A stretch of 64,000 nt of DNA. Source: Methanobacterium_B sp963825335. GTDB taxonomy: Archaea; Methanobacteriota; Methanobacteria; Methanobacteriales; Methanobacteriaceae. The stretch covers positions 1-64,000 of the forward strand of contig CAWGSP010000002.1 in NCBI GenBank assembly GCA_963825335.1, read 5' to 3'. The notes under the pieces were generated by a model. It saw only the letters and a program-made list of their open reading frames with translations. It did not search any database and had not been told where the DNA came from. Both the position numbers and the translations under genes were made by a program. Shown here one piece after another: positions 8,900-18,140 of the stretch. Each line of letters begins with the position of its first letter. Position 1 is the stretch's first letter.

Positions 8900-8935
8900 T
8901 AAAATAAGTCACAGCCCTTTTTGGAGGACAGTACC

Positions 8936-10183
8936 ATGCATTTTCTGAGTGAAATCATTAAAAAACCCGTAATAGACGTGAACAACAACAAAATTGGAAA
9001 GTTTAAAGACTTCATAGTATCGGTAAATATACTTTATCCAATTGTTGAGGCAATAAGCATACGTACGTTCGATAAAAGAGATGTTAATATCCCATGGGAA
9101 GATGTTGATTATATTGATAAAGAAATCAAACTCAAAATAAAATTTGAAGACATAAAATCCTATCAAATTAAAAAGAGGGATATTAAATTAGTTGATGAAG
9201 TGTTAGATAAACAAGTAGTGGATGTAGAGGGTAAAAAAGTTAAAAGAGTCAACGATCTGCAATTCGCCATGAAAAATGGGTTTTATCGCCTTATTGGAGC
9301 AGATATAGGTTTTAACGGGATATTAAGGCGTCTTGGTGTTGAAAAAATTGCACACGGCCTTCACATCAACGTTCAAGAGGATTATATATCTTGGAATGAC
9401 ATCGATGTACTAGAAAGTAATGTATCGAGTCTAAAATTAAAGGTACCCCAGTACAACTTAAAAAAATTACATCCTGCAGATATTGCAGAAATTGTCGACC
9501 AACTGAGTATAAATGATTCTATAACAGTTTTAAATTCACTCGATGAAGAAATTGCAGCAGATGCTTTGGAAGAAATATCTCCTGAAAGACAGGTATCTTT
9601 ATTTGAAGAAATGGATAGTCAACGTGCTGCAGATCTTTTAGAAGAAATGTCTCCAGATGATGCTGCTGATCTAATAGGAGATCTTTCGGATAAACGGGCC
9701 AAAGAATTACTTGGAATGATGGATTCTGAAGAAGCTAAAGATGTGGAACATCTTCTAAAATACCCTGAAGACACAGCAGGTGGAATAATGACCACAGAAT
9801 TTGTTGCTGTTACCGAAGAATTTACAGCAAGCCAAATACTTCAAAAAATAAGAGAAATAGCAGGAGAAGTTGAAAGTATCTATTATATATATGCCCTATC
9901 ATCTTCTGGTGATTTATCAGGAGTAATATCATTAAGGGAACTATTATTAGCTGATCCTGACAAAAAACTTAAAGATTTCATGCAAAGAGATTTGATAACT
10001 GTAGATGTTTTAGAGGATGAACATGAAGTTGCAAAAAAGATCGCAAAATATAATTTGATCGCGCTTCCAGTGGTTGTTAATGATAATAACAAGATTAAAG
10101 GAGTAGTTACTGTTGATGATGCAATAGATATTGTTTTACCCACTGCTTGGAAAAAAAAGGTTCCAAGAATGTTTGGAAGATAA
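8936..10183 (+). CDS. PRC-barrel-like / MgtE N-domain / CBS-pair soluble protein
   Basis: 415 residues from the ATG at 8936; GGAGG at 8923-8927 decides this start over the TTG at 8921. Two PRC-barrel-like segments (about residues 1-75 and 80-160) are followed by the MgtE intracellular N domain. This shows the usual repeated helices (HPADIAEIVDQLS, LEEISPERQVSLFEEMD, LLEEMSPDDAADLIGDLS, residues about 180-275). A CBS pair follows (about 285-410) with the TAGGIMT segment at its start. The membrane part of MgtE is absent. In MgtE these domains bind magnesium and gate the channel. Here they most likely gate or sense for the Nramp carrier encoded 20 bp downstream. Confidence 0.88.
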   Translation: MHFLSEIIKKPVIDVNNNKIGKFKDFIVSVNILYPIVEAISIRTFDKRDVNIPWEDVDYIDKEIKLKIKFEDIKSYQIKKRDIKLVDEVLDKQVVDVEGKKVKRVNDLQFAMKNGFYRLIGADIGFNGILRRLGVEKIAHGLHINVQEDYISWNDIDVLESNVSSLKLKVPQYNLKKLHPADIAEIVDQLSINDSITVLNSLDEEIAADALEEISPERQVSLFEEMDSQRAADLLEEMSPDDAADLIGDLSDKRAKELLGMMDSEEAKDVEHLLKYPEDTAGGIMTTEFVAVTEEFTASQILQKIREIAGEVESIYYIYALSSSGDLSGVISLRELLLADPDKKLKDFMQRDLITVDVLEDEHEVAKKIAKYNLIALPVVVNDNNKIKGVVTVDDAIDIVLPTAWKKKVPRMFGR

Positions 10184-10203
10184 ATTTTGGGGAGGAATCA
10201 TAG

Positions 10204-11466
10204 ATGGATGTTAGAATTATTACAAGAGTATTTAAACACCCCCTCATATTGAGTTTTATCATATTTCTTTCGGTGATGGGTCCTGGAATTGTCACTGCAA
10301 GTGTGGATAATGATGCAGGAGGTATCACCACATATTCACTGGCAGGATCTCAATTCGGATACGATTTACTCTGGCTCTTTATCCCAATGATAATAGCTTT
10401 GGCTGTTATTCAGGAAATGGGCGTTAGAATGGGTATTGTATCTGGTAAAGGACTTGCAGATCTTATACGCGAAAAGGTGGGATTGAAATTAACCTTTTTA
10501 ATGATGTTTGCCCTTCTTGCAGCCAATATGGGTAATATATTGGCAGAATTTTCCGGAATAGCTGTGAGTACGGGAATATTTGGAGTTCCTAAGTTCGTTG
10601 CATTGCCGGCTGCAGCACTGTTTGTCTGGCTCCTGGTAGTTAAAGGTACTTACAGAAGTGTTGAAAAAGTATTTCTGTTGGCATCAGGCCTTTATTTCAC
10701 ATATATAATAGCAGGATATCTTTCACAACCGAACTGGGCTCTAGCCCTCCACAACACTATAATACCACAGATAAGTCCGACTACTGCATATATCACGATG
10801 ATGATAGGGTTGGTTGGAACAACAATAGCTCCTTGGATGATGTTCTATATCCAATCTTCTGTGGTTGAAAAGGGAATCAACTTAAAAAATTTAAGATATT
10901 CGAAGATAGATGCGGTCTTAGGAGCAATAGTCGTAAATGTAGTTGCATTTTTTATAGTCGTAGCTTGTGCAGCCACCATATATGCACACGGCATACCAGT
11001 TAACAATGTGGCAGATGTTTCAAAGGCATTAGCACCGTTAGCCGGACAATATGCGAGTATTTTATTTGCATTTGGATTCTTAAATGCTTCATTATTTGCG
11101 GCTAGTATTTTACCATTATCCACAGCCTACTATGTGTGTGAAAGTTTAGGATTTGAAGCAGGTGTATCCAAGGGGTTTAGGGAGGCACCAATATTCCATG
11201 GTTTATATCTCGGACTCATAATAATCGCGGTTCTAGTTATCATGTCACCTAATGTGCCGTTACTTTCCATTTTATACCTTTCACAGGTTGCAAATGGTCT
11301 TCTACTGCCATTTTTACTGATATTAATGCTGGTAATAATTAACGACAAGAAAATCATGGGCGAGTACGTGAACTCGAAATTATTCAACTATATAGCATGG
11401 CTAACAGTTGTAATTGTGATGGGATTGAGTGTTAGTCTGGTAATATCTTCCCTGTTACCGAAATAA
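10204..11466 (+). CDS. Nramp-family divalent metal transporter (divergent clade)
   Basis: 420 residues with about 11 membrane helices, the usual size for Nramp (PF01566). Helix 1 has VMGPGIVTASVDNDAGG, where canonical members have the metal-binding DPGN. Here the aligned residues are D37-A-G-G40, with an additional D35. Helix 6 has TTIAPWMMFYIQ in place of the usual MPH motif, so the metal-liganding Met is replaced by Ala209 and the His by Trp211. The substrate is therefore probably not the standard manganese/iron pair; magnesium, aluminium or another cation is possible. It shares an operon with a soluble MgtE-N/CBS protein and an Lrp regulator. A weak hairpin (11465-11482) and T9 run (11494-11502) follow. 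Confidence 0.88.
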   Translation: MDVRIITRVFKHPLILSFIIFLSVMGPGIVTASVDNDAGGITTYSLAGSQFGYDLLWLFIPMIIALAVIQEMGVRMGIVSGKGLADLIREKVGLKLTFLMMFALLAANMGNILAEFSGIAVSTGIFGVPKFVALPAAALFVWLLVVKGTYRSVEKVFLLASGLYFTYIIAGYLSQPNWALALHNTIIPQISPTTAYITMMIGLVGTTIAPWMMFYIQSSVVEKGINLKNLRYSKIDAVLGAIVVNVVAFFIVVACAATIYAHGIPVNNVADVSKALAPLAGQYASILFAFGFLNASLFAASILPLSTAYYVCESLGFEAGVSKGFREAPIFHGLYLGLIIIAVLVIMSPNVPLLSILYLSQVANGLLLPFLLILMLVIINDKKIMGEYVNSKLFNYIAWLTVVIVMGLSVSLVISSLLPK

Positions 11467-11799
11467 ACTTCAATTAGAGTTTGAATACACATATTTTTTT
11501 TTAGACATGGTTGTTTATACCCATTCTACAATCAATCTATCTGGCAAACCTACAAATTCTTATCTCCTAAAAAAAAAAGAAAAATTGCATCATTCTATTT
11601 GAAAGTATAAAAAAATGTACACAAAATATATCGATACATACAATATCTTAAAAAGCAGACAATTGATTTGGGAATTAGAATATTGAATCCCTTATTTATT
11701 TTTTTATCACATTTTATATCAACTTTTTTTAATTTTACTCGTGTTTTCACAAGAAATCTTGTAAATATATATCAATATGTGAAAACTAGTCACAGCATA

Positions 11800-13245
11800 A
11801 TGAAAAATCATGAAGTTAACAATTGGAAAACGGTTGAAAATGATTTCAATCTAAATAAAAATCATTTACAAAACATGTTTGATAATGCACCAATCGGGAT
11901 TTACCACTCATCAATTGAAGGCGAATTATACGCCGTAAATAAGCATTTAGCAAGTATTTTAGGATATAATTCACCATCGGAACTCATATATCTGGTGAAT
12001 AAATCAGATGGCGTCCACCATATTTATGTGGATAAAGGAAAACGTGCACAGTTTGTTGAGGAAGTGCTTAAAGATAATTTATGGCACTCATTTGAAAACA
12101 GATATTATCGAAAGGACGGCAGCATCATGGATGCTGAACTTTCATTTAAAGCCGTGAGGAATTCCGATAACGATGTAAAATTTCTTGAAGGTTTTATAAA
12201 AGATATTACACAGCGTAAACAATCTGAAGAAATATTGCTTGAGAGTGAAAAAAGATATAGGGACCTGACCGAATTATTACCACAATCAGTTTTTGAAAGT
12301 GACATGAACGGCAACATAACATTTGCAAATCATACAGGACTTGATATATTTGGTTACACCCGCGAAGATCTGAAAAAAGGGATAAACATGTCCCAAATCT
12401 TAAAATCTGACGATTATGATATGGTTTTGGAAGATCCTGACAGATTCAACAATGAAATACCAGATAGTCAACATATGGCTGTGAAAAAAGACGGGACCAC
12501 AATTCCAATAATGGTATACTCCAACAACATAATAAGGGGAAATAATATTGTAGGTATTAGAGGTATTGTAATAGATATAACCGGGCTTAAAAATGCTGAA
12601 AATAATATTAAAGCATCCCTTCACGAGAAAGAGATTCTTTTAAAAGAAATACATCATAGGGTCAAAAACAATCTGCAAATAATATCCAGTTTACTCAACC
12701 TCCAAACCCACTACGTTAACGATGATAAAGTGGCTGTGAATGTTTTAAAAGAAAGCCAAAATCGTGTTAAATCCATGGCAATGATACATGAAAAATTATA
12801 TCAATCAAAAAATTTTTCACACATACAATTTGATGACTATATCCGCAGACTGATCAACGAGTTATTCTACTCATACGCCACTCCTGAGGATATAAAACCA
12901 ATAATAGACGTGGATAATATTGAACTGAATATAGAAACATCCATCCCCTGCGGCCTCATAATAAGTGAATTAATCTCTAACAGCTTGAAATATGCATTTC
13001 CAAATAGGGATGAGGGAAGGATTAAAATATCACTCAAAAAATATGATGATAAATATAGATTAATAATAAGCGATAACGGAATAGGTTTTCCAGAAGAACT
13101 AGACTATAAAAATACCAATTCATTGGGACTTAAATTAATCAATAGTCTAGTCGATCAAATCGACGGCGAAATCTGTCTTAACCGAAAACAAGGCACAGAA
13201 TTTATCATCACATTCAAAGAATTAAAGTACAAAGAGAGGATATGA
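11800..13245 (+). CDS. PAS-PAS sensor histidine kinase (HisKA_2 type)
   Basis: 481 residues from the ATG at 11800. The frame is open from a TTG at 11668, but that extension is T-rich, Phe-rich and has no ribosome site, so the true start is uncertain. Two PAS domains (about residues 15-145 and 150-275), the first ending in a PAC-like FLEGFIKDITQRK, are joined to a HisKA_2 dimerisation domain with the phospho-acceptor in LKEIHHRVKNNLQIISSLLN. The HATPase domain has the N box (ELISNSLKYAF) and G1 box (DNGIGF). There is no membrane segment after 11800, so it should sense a cytoplasmic signal. No response regulator is adjacent. Confidence 0.88.
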   Translation: MKNHEVNNWKTVENDFNLNKNHLQNMFDNAPIGIYHSSIEGELYAVNKHLASILGYNSPSELIYLVNKSDGVHHIYVDKGKRAQFVEEVLKDNLWHSFENRYYRKDGSIMDAELSFKAVRNSDNDVKFLEGFIKDITQRKQSEEILLESEKRYRDLTELLPQSVFESDMNGNITFANHTGLDIFGYTREDLKKGINMSQILKSDDYDMVLEDPDRFNNEIPDSQHMAVKKDGTTIPIMVYSNNIIRGNNIVGIRGIVIDITGLKNAENNIKASLHEKEILLKEIHHRVKNNLQIISSLLNLQTHYVNDDKVAVNVLKESQNRVKSMAMIHEKLYQSKNFSHIQFDDYIRRLINELFYSYATPEDIKPIIDVDNIELNIETSIPCGLIISELISNSLKYAFPNRDEGRIKISLKKYDDKYRLIISDNGIGFPEELDYKNTNSLGLKLINSLVDQIDGEICLNRKQGTEFIITFKELKYKERI

Positions 13246-13512
13246 AAACAAAACCCAAGCTTTAACCACAATAGACCTATTTAAAAAAATTATATATATC
13301 TAAAATACACATCTCATCCTAAATATTGATAATACCGATTCCAAACAGTTATTTTGACTATTCACATAATATTGTCGTCAAAATTTATAAATAAGTGTTA
13401 GGAGCTTTTTTAGGAATTTGTGACCCATATTCATAATCTTTTCAAATGATCATGCATTCCAAATATAAAAAAAATATATGCATGTTTTAATAAATAATAT
13501 ATTGGTAATAAT

Positions 13513-13935
13513 ATGATTGCAATTTCACAAAATATGTTCCGAATAATAATAGGCATTATAGTAGTTGTTGGATTGATCATTATCTTCTTACTATTGAGGA
13601 ATGGCAAGGACACAAAAACCAGTACTAAATTCTTTAAAAAACAAGCTGAGATCAAGCAGTTGGAACTCATTGATATCGATATGAAATCTAGGATCCAATA
13701 CAAACGGTATCCAATTGAACAGTACACCAACTTGGCTAATATAAAAGAAAACACCTCAGATATTACTAAAAAAACATTATACACCAATAATAGAATAAAT
13801 GCTAAAGCAAACAGCTTAGAAATTAAAACAGAAGATAAGATGCTTGAAAAGGTTTTAAAGGACATTGAAAAGAAGGAACAAAAATTTGAAGGTAACATCA
13901 ACAAAAAAAAGAGTAAATTATCAAAATATGAATAA
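13513..13935 (+). CDS. Membrane-anchored hypothetical protein, 140 residues
   Basis: One N-terminal transmembrane helix (about residues 9-29, rich in Ile/Val) is followed by a long charged Lys/Glu-rich tail, probably cytoplasmic. The last 45 residues look like a coiled coil (KTEDKMLEKVLKDIEKKEQKFEG). I do not recognise a family. A long frame on the opposite strand (13431-14111) overlaps it but is hydrophobic low-complexity sequence and was rejected. It precedes another coiled-coil protein by 87 bp, and the pair may be co-expressed. Confidence 0.65.
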   Translation: MIAISQNMFRIIIGIIVVVGLIIIFLLLRNGKDTKTSTKFFKKQAEIKQLELIDIDMKSRIQYKRYPIEQYTNLANIKENTSDITKKTLYTNNRINAKANSLEIKTEDKMLEKVLKDIEKKEQKFEGNINKKKSKLSKYE

Positions 13936-14022
13936 AATATCCTTCGAGAAATTTTCGAGTTTGAAATATAAAAAATTTGATAATTCAAAAATAGTTGACT
14001 AACTACACAGTAGGTGGAAAAG

Positions 14023-14418
14023 ATGTCTGAAATGGGAAAAAAAATACGCACAGTAGTAACTGGTGCCGATGTCGATGTTGCAGAGGAAACTAATAATAAT
14101 GAAGAAAGCATGATCGGTGATGTCAGTGAAAAATTGGCAGAAGTCGGTGCAAAAATAAAAAAAACAGTCCAGAAAAGTCCAGAAAGTCAAGATGATGAAC
14201 TATCTACCCAAATCGATAACTATCTAAACGAAAAAAGTGATCAGATAATAAGAGAATGGGAACTGGCAACCCAAACAGACATTTCAAACGCAGGACAGAA
14301 AACAACCCAATTATCAAACGAATTAGGAATTCTTGATGACAATCTAAACGAATATTATGAATCAACAGATAAAAAAATCAAAAAAATCGAGGAAAGACTC
14401 AATAACCTAGAGCATTGA
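14023..14418 (+). CDS. Soluble coiled-coil hypothetical protein, 131 residues
   Basis: The start ATG at 14023 has GGTGG six bases upstream; the frame is open to a GTG at 14014. The product is very polar, with Glu/Lys/Asn-rich helices. It contains two heptad-like stretches: DVSEKLAEVGAKIKKTVQ, and the C-terminus from about residue 100 to the end, with KKIKKIEERLNNLEH. No known domain is recognised. It might be a structural or membrane-associated partner of the preceding anchored protein. Function unknown. Confidence 0.65.
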   Translation: MSEMGKKIRTVVTGADVDVAEETNNNEESMIGDVSEKLAEVGAKIKKTVQKSPESQDDELSTQIDNYLNEKSDQIIREWELATQTDISNAGQKTTQLSNELGILDDNLNEYYESTDKKIKKIEERLNNLEH

Positions 14419-14680
14419 GGATGACTAAACCAACCATATAAACCAAGATAGTTTGCATTTAAAAGGATGATAATAAATTTAGAACCTTAAATTTTCAATC
14501 AGCATTACATATTAAAATTGGGAAAATTCCTGATTTTGTTATTCAGAATTTGTTTGCAGATCCATATCCCCTGGGTCATATTTAATTCATATCTAGAACA
14601 GCACATAACTTTTTTTTAAATTAGAACCAAATTTCTGGGCAGTTCATCTTGATCAACCGATCTGAGTCACTGTCTAATTG
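14419..14680. other. AT-rich intergenic region
   Basis: No gene was seen. It leads to the TATA box of the following nitroreductase gene. Confidence 0.4.
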
Positions 14681-14689
14681 TTTATATAA
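14681..14689 (+). promoter_or_regulatory. TATA box for the nitroreductase gene
   Basis: TTTATATAA stands about 100 bp before the ATG at 14789, and GGGAGGTTG lies about 6 bases before that ATG. Confidence 0.5.
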
Positions 14690-14788
14690 AATTGTGTACA
14701 AAAGTATGATATGAAATTATTTAGTGTTGATTTTGAGATAAACCTTGTAAAATAAAAAATTTGTGAACATTTTTGGGAGGTTGAATGC

Positions 14789-15298
14789 ATGGAATTTAAT
14801 GATGTTATAAAAAACCGTTACAGTGTGCGCAGTTATAAAAATGACGATGTAGAAGATGAAAAACTCCAGACGGTACTTGAAGCTGCACGTTTAGCTCCTA
14901 CTGCCCATAATTATCAGCCATTTCAGTTGATTGTTGTGAAAACAGCTGGTCGTGAAAAGGAATTAGAACGTATTTATCCAGCAAAATTTTTTACCGATGC
15001 ACCTATGGTTATCTGTGCCTGCGCAGTGCCTGATGAAGGATGGACACGCAACGATGGTAAAAATTATGCAGAAGTTGACACCACCATTGTCATGGACCAT
15101 ATTATACTGACAGCCACCAGTTTAGGTCTTGGAACATGTTGGATAGGGAAATTTGATGAAAAAGAAGCAAGAAAAATATTAGATATTCCAGATGATGTTG
15201 TACCAATTTTATTTACACCTTTAGGATATCCAGACATGGCTCAGCATGATAGGAAAAGAAAACCTATCGAAGAGTTTGTTCGTTACGATAAATGGTAA
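14789..15298 (+). CDS. Nitroreductase-family flavoenzyme
   Basis: 169 residues. The family start NRYSVRSYKNDDVEDEKL, the FMN-binding ARLAPTAHNYQPFQ segment (about residues 33-46) and the C-terminal LGLGTCWIGKF (around residue 112) and LGYPD motifs are all present. These are homodimeric FMN enzymes that use NAD(P)H to reduce nitro compounds, quinones or enones. In methanogens they may act in oxidant or xenobiotic handling. The start is supported by a good ribosome site. It has only modest resemblance to the second nitroreductase at 20.1 kb. A strong hairpin follows. Confidence 0.92.
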   Translation: MEFNDVIKNRYSVRSYKNDDVEDEKLQTVLEAARLAPTAHNYQPFQLIVVKTAGREKELERIYPAKFFTDAPMVICACAVPDEGWTRNDGKNYAEVDTTIVMDHIILTATSLGLGTCWIGKFDEKEARKILDIPDDVVPILFTPLGYPDMAQHDRKRKPIEEFVRYDKW

Positions 15299-15307
15299 TA
15301 TCATAAT

Positions 15308-15329
15308 TTTTCCCGTCCGAAAGGGAAAA
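15308..15329 (+). terminator. Perfect 7-bp hairpin after the nitroreductase gene
   Basis: TTTTCCC (15308-15314) and GGGAAAA (15323-15329) enclose an 8-base loop, 10 bp after the stop codon. The next gene is convergent, so it could stop transcription from both sides. Confidence 0.6.
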
Positions 15330-15381
15330 TGAGAAATTCTTTGGATCAAAATCTTTGTTTTATTTCTAGATATGTAGTGAT

Positions 15382-15843
15382 CTATTTTGATTCATAAATT
15401 CCCACTATCCTGGCTTGTTCGATAATATGTTCTTCAATGGCATCCATCAATTGTGTACGGGTCAGTCCGGGTTTCAAGTTGAGTGTTTTATCGAGGGAAT
15501 ATAGCCAGAAGAAATAGTGGTGAGGGCCGTGACCAGATGGTGGGGAAGGACCAGTGTAACCCTTGTTTCCTGTACTGTTAACACCTTCTGTGTAGGCATT
15601 TCCTTGGTTTTCTCTTATACTGTTAATATTTGAGGGTATGCCATACATGACCCAGTGATCAAAACCGTAAGGTACTGGTGCATCTGGATCGAAGCATACC
15701 AAAGCAAATTCTTTGGTGTTTGATGGAACCTTACTCCATTTTAAAGGTGGGGAAATATTTTTACCCGCACTCGTGTAAGTTTCGGGAATATTTTCCAGAG
15801 TTTTGAATGCAGGGCTGCTAATCGTAAGATCTCCTAAATTCAT
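15382..15843 (-). CDS. YbhB/YbcL-type PEBP (Raf-kinase-inhibitor-like) protein
   Basis: 153 residues from the ATG at 15843; GGAGG lies 5 bases upstream of it, so a longer start at 15867 is unlikely. Conserved PEBP features are the ligand-site stretch FALVCFDPDAPVPYGFDHWVMYGIP (from about residue 47) and GYTGPSPPSGHGPHHYFFWLYSLD (about residues 98-121). No signal peptide is present, so it is cytoplasmic. PEBPs bind phospholipid head groups or small anions in eukaryotes; the archaeal role is unknown. It is convergent with the nitroreductase gene. Confidence 0.93.
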   Translation of the reverse strand: MNLGDLTISSPAFKTLENIPETYTSAGKNISPPLKWSKVPSNTKEFALVCFDPDAPVPYGFDHWVMYGIPSNINSIRENQGNAYTEGVNSTGNKGYTGPSPPSGHGPHHYFFWLYSLDKTLNLKPGLTRTQLMDAIEEHIIEQARIVGIYESK

Positions 15844-16052
15844 CCGAATCCTCCTGAAATCGTTCACATAACATCTTTTTTATTAATGAATCCTAAATCC
15901 ACCGATAATAGGATCTAACTTCATATTCAAAAAAAATCCAAATTAATCATTTATTTTTATGTTATCCATGAATAATTAATATTTTGAAAGAAGTTTATAA
16001 AAAAATGGGCTTGAATACTTTTTTTTACTCAATATTTTATTCCGATGGCATA

Positions 16053-17762
16053 TTATTCTTCGATATTTTCTGTTTCTGTTTCTTGCATTTTTAAATTGGC
16101 TTTAATCATTTCCTCTTCATGTACATATTTTCCACCACGTAGTGCTGATAGTATGGCCCCTATAGCAGATAGAATGGCTCCTAGGTAAAATGATGTTTGT
16201 AGTGATGGCATGAATGATATTGCGAGTGTTGATGGGAACCATGTTACTCCGGTTATGGTGTTCAAGGTTGAATGGGGTATGCCAGATATAATTGGCGAAG
16301 GCAGAGTGGCTAATATTGCGCTGATCGGGTTATATCCTAAAAATGCCGAGAACAATGCAGCTGTGGGTGGAATACTGCTTAGTATTGGGGCCAAATGTAT
16401 TGCCCCAATATTTACAAGTGATGCTGTCATGGCTGCTGGAAATTTTTGAGTTATTCCCACTATTATTATGGTGAAAAATATTCCCATACTAGCAGTTCCT
16501 GCTGTATTTCTCAAGGTAGATATCATACCGGATGCTACCCCTCTTTCCTCGGGCGGTACTGAGTTCATGACAGAAGTTGTGTTGGGGGTTGTGAACATTC
16601 CACTGCCCACACCCATCATAAATTCTGCAAATGCAAATTCTAATAGATTAAAATTGGATGGGAGTACCGCAAACATCAGGAATGAGAATGTCACAACGAT
16701 CATGCCGCCTGTAGCTATCCATCGAGGACCATATGTATCGGACAGTATCCCTGAAAGGGGACCCATAATAACGATTCCAGCTGTCAGGGGGAGCATATAA
16801 ACTCCAGCCCAGAAAGGGGTGGAACTGTAACTGTAACCATGAAGCGGCAGCCATATGCCCTGCAATAATAAGACCAGCATGAACATCAGACCGCCACGTC
16901 CAAATGAACCTAATAATGCTGCTAAATTTGCATATGCAAATGTTTTGTTTTTAAACAGGCTCAATCGGAACATGGGTGATTCAACACGATTTTCAATGAA
17001 TGGGAACATGATCAGAAGGACTGTACCCGTTAACATGGCTATTATTACCCACGGGTTATTCCATCCCATGGGATTATTACCGTAAGGTATCAATCCATAG
17101 GTAACACCTACCAGTATCAGTGTTACACCCATTAGAAATGTGATATTACCCCATACATCAATTTTAGTCTTCACAGCTTTGGTCGATATTTCTTTAAGTT
17201 TATAATAGGACCAAACTGTTCCAATGAGTCCAAATGGTACGCTGACTAAAAATACATATCTCCAATTAAATATGGCCAGTACACCACCAAGCACCAGACC
17301 TATGAAGTTACCAGCGATTGCCGCAACCATATTTATACCCAATGCTTTTCCACGTTCATTAGCTGGGAAAGCATCGGTTAGTATGGCAGCACTGTTTGCT
17401 AAGAAGAAAGAAGCACCTATTGCCTGTATAATTCTGAAAATTATTATTTCAATTGCACCCAAATCACCGGTTGATGGTGTTAAATATAATAATATTGAAC
17501 CCAACGTGAATATTAAAAAACCTAAACGGAACATCTTTACTCTTCCGTACATATCAGAAAGCCTGCCAAAACTTAAAAGCAGAGTGGCTGTAACTAATCC
17601 GTAACCCATCAATATCCACAGTAGATACTGGAATGAATTCAAAGGATCAATATGAATACCGTTGAAAATAGCCGGAATAGCAATTAAAATGATAAATGTA
17701 TTTACACTTCCCATCAAAGTAGCTATGAATGTGTTTGACATCGCGATCCATTTATATTCCAA
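16053..17762 (-). CDS. MFS multidrug exporter, DHA2 (14-helix) type
   Basis: 569 residues from a TTG at 17762, preceded by GGGAGGTG at 6 bases spacing. An in-frame ATG at 17741 and an upstream TTG at 17780 are alternatives. Motif A of the major facilitator family (GRLSDMYGRVKMFRLG) follows helix 2. About 14 hydrophobic helices can be counted, consistent with the EmrB/QacA branch of drug:proton antiporters. A charged Glu-rich tail (YVHEEEMIKANLK) closes the protein. It likely exports amphipathic compounds. No regulator is adjacent, but the direct repeat GTACCAAT (17869-17876 and 17908-17915) lies upstream. Confidence 0.9.
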   Translation of the reverse strand: MEYKWIAMSNTFIATLMGSVNTFIILIAIPAIFNGIHIDPLNSFQYLLWILMGYGLVTATLLLSFGRLSDMYGRVKMFRLGFLIFTLGSILLYLTPSTGDLGAIEIIIFRIIQAIGASFFLANSAAILTDAFPANERGKALGINMVAAIAGNFIGLVLGGVLAIFNWRYVFLVSVPFGLIGTVWSYYKLKEISTKAVKTKIDVWGNITFLMGVTLILVGVTYGLIPYGNNPMGWNNPWVIIAMLTGTVLLIMFPFIENRVESPMFRLSLFKNKTFAYANLAALLGSFGRGGLMFMLVLLLQGIWLPLHGYSYSSTPFWAGVYMLPLTAGIVIMGPLSGILSDTYGPRWIATGGMIVVTFSFLMFAVLPSNFNLLEFAFAEFMMGVGSGMFTTPNTTSVMNSVPPEERGVASGMISTLRNTAGTASMGIFFTIIIVGITQKFPAAMTASLVNIGAIHLAPILSSIPPTAALFSAFLGYNPISAILATLPSPIISGIPHSTLNTITGVTWFPSTLAISFMPSLQTSFYLGAILSAIGAILSALRGGKYVHEEEMIKANLKMQETETENIEE

Positions 17763-18140
17763 TGTAAACACCTCCCGCAACCATGATGGTTTGAAAATTC
17801 TTTTGATTCATAATATTATATCTCCAAATGTGATCAAATAAGAAAAAATTATATTTAATTTCATTTAGGTACCAATTACTAATCCTATCAAATTTTGATG
17901 TTGATCAGTACCAATCCCAGATTATGGCCTTATCAACCATTGAGAGTAAAAAGTTGCCATCTTTATTTGAGCCCATTGAATTGAACAGGACAAATAGTTT
18001 GATAAGTACGTATAATGGTCCGGCACAGGCATTAATGGGGATATGAAAATTGTTGAGAATAGTCATGGGTTTCAATATTGAACATCGAGTTTTTGCATCC
18101 TGTTATTATTCTGATCAAATCATCGAGTTTTTGATCAAGA
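17763..18140. other. Intergenic region with short direct repeats
   Basis: Upstream of the exporter, GTACCAAT is repeated 39 bp apart (17869, 17908), flanking a TATA-like region for the minus-strand gene (17843-17860). Closer to the TauE gene, CATCGAGTTTTTG is repeated perfectly at 18083-18095 and 18121-18133, just after the TauE stop codon. No coding frame was supported. Confidence 0.45.

Noticed and set aside
13431..14111. 226-codon frame on the minus strand
   Set aside because: It overlaps two plus-strand genes that have ribosome sites and sensible protein sequences. The minus product is Leu/Ser/Phe-rich low-complexity sequence typical of an antisense shadow of Lys/Glu/Asn codons.
16210..17604. 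Long plus-strand frames opposite the MFS gene
   Set aside because: They are the reverse shadow of the exporter; the minus product has full MFS motifs and membrane helices.
18083..18133. 13-bp direct repeat CATCGAGTTTTTG after the TauE gene considered as an attachment site
   Set aside because: No integrase, tRNA gene or mobile element is nearby; kept only as a note in the gap description.
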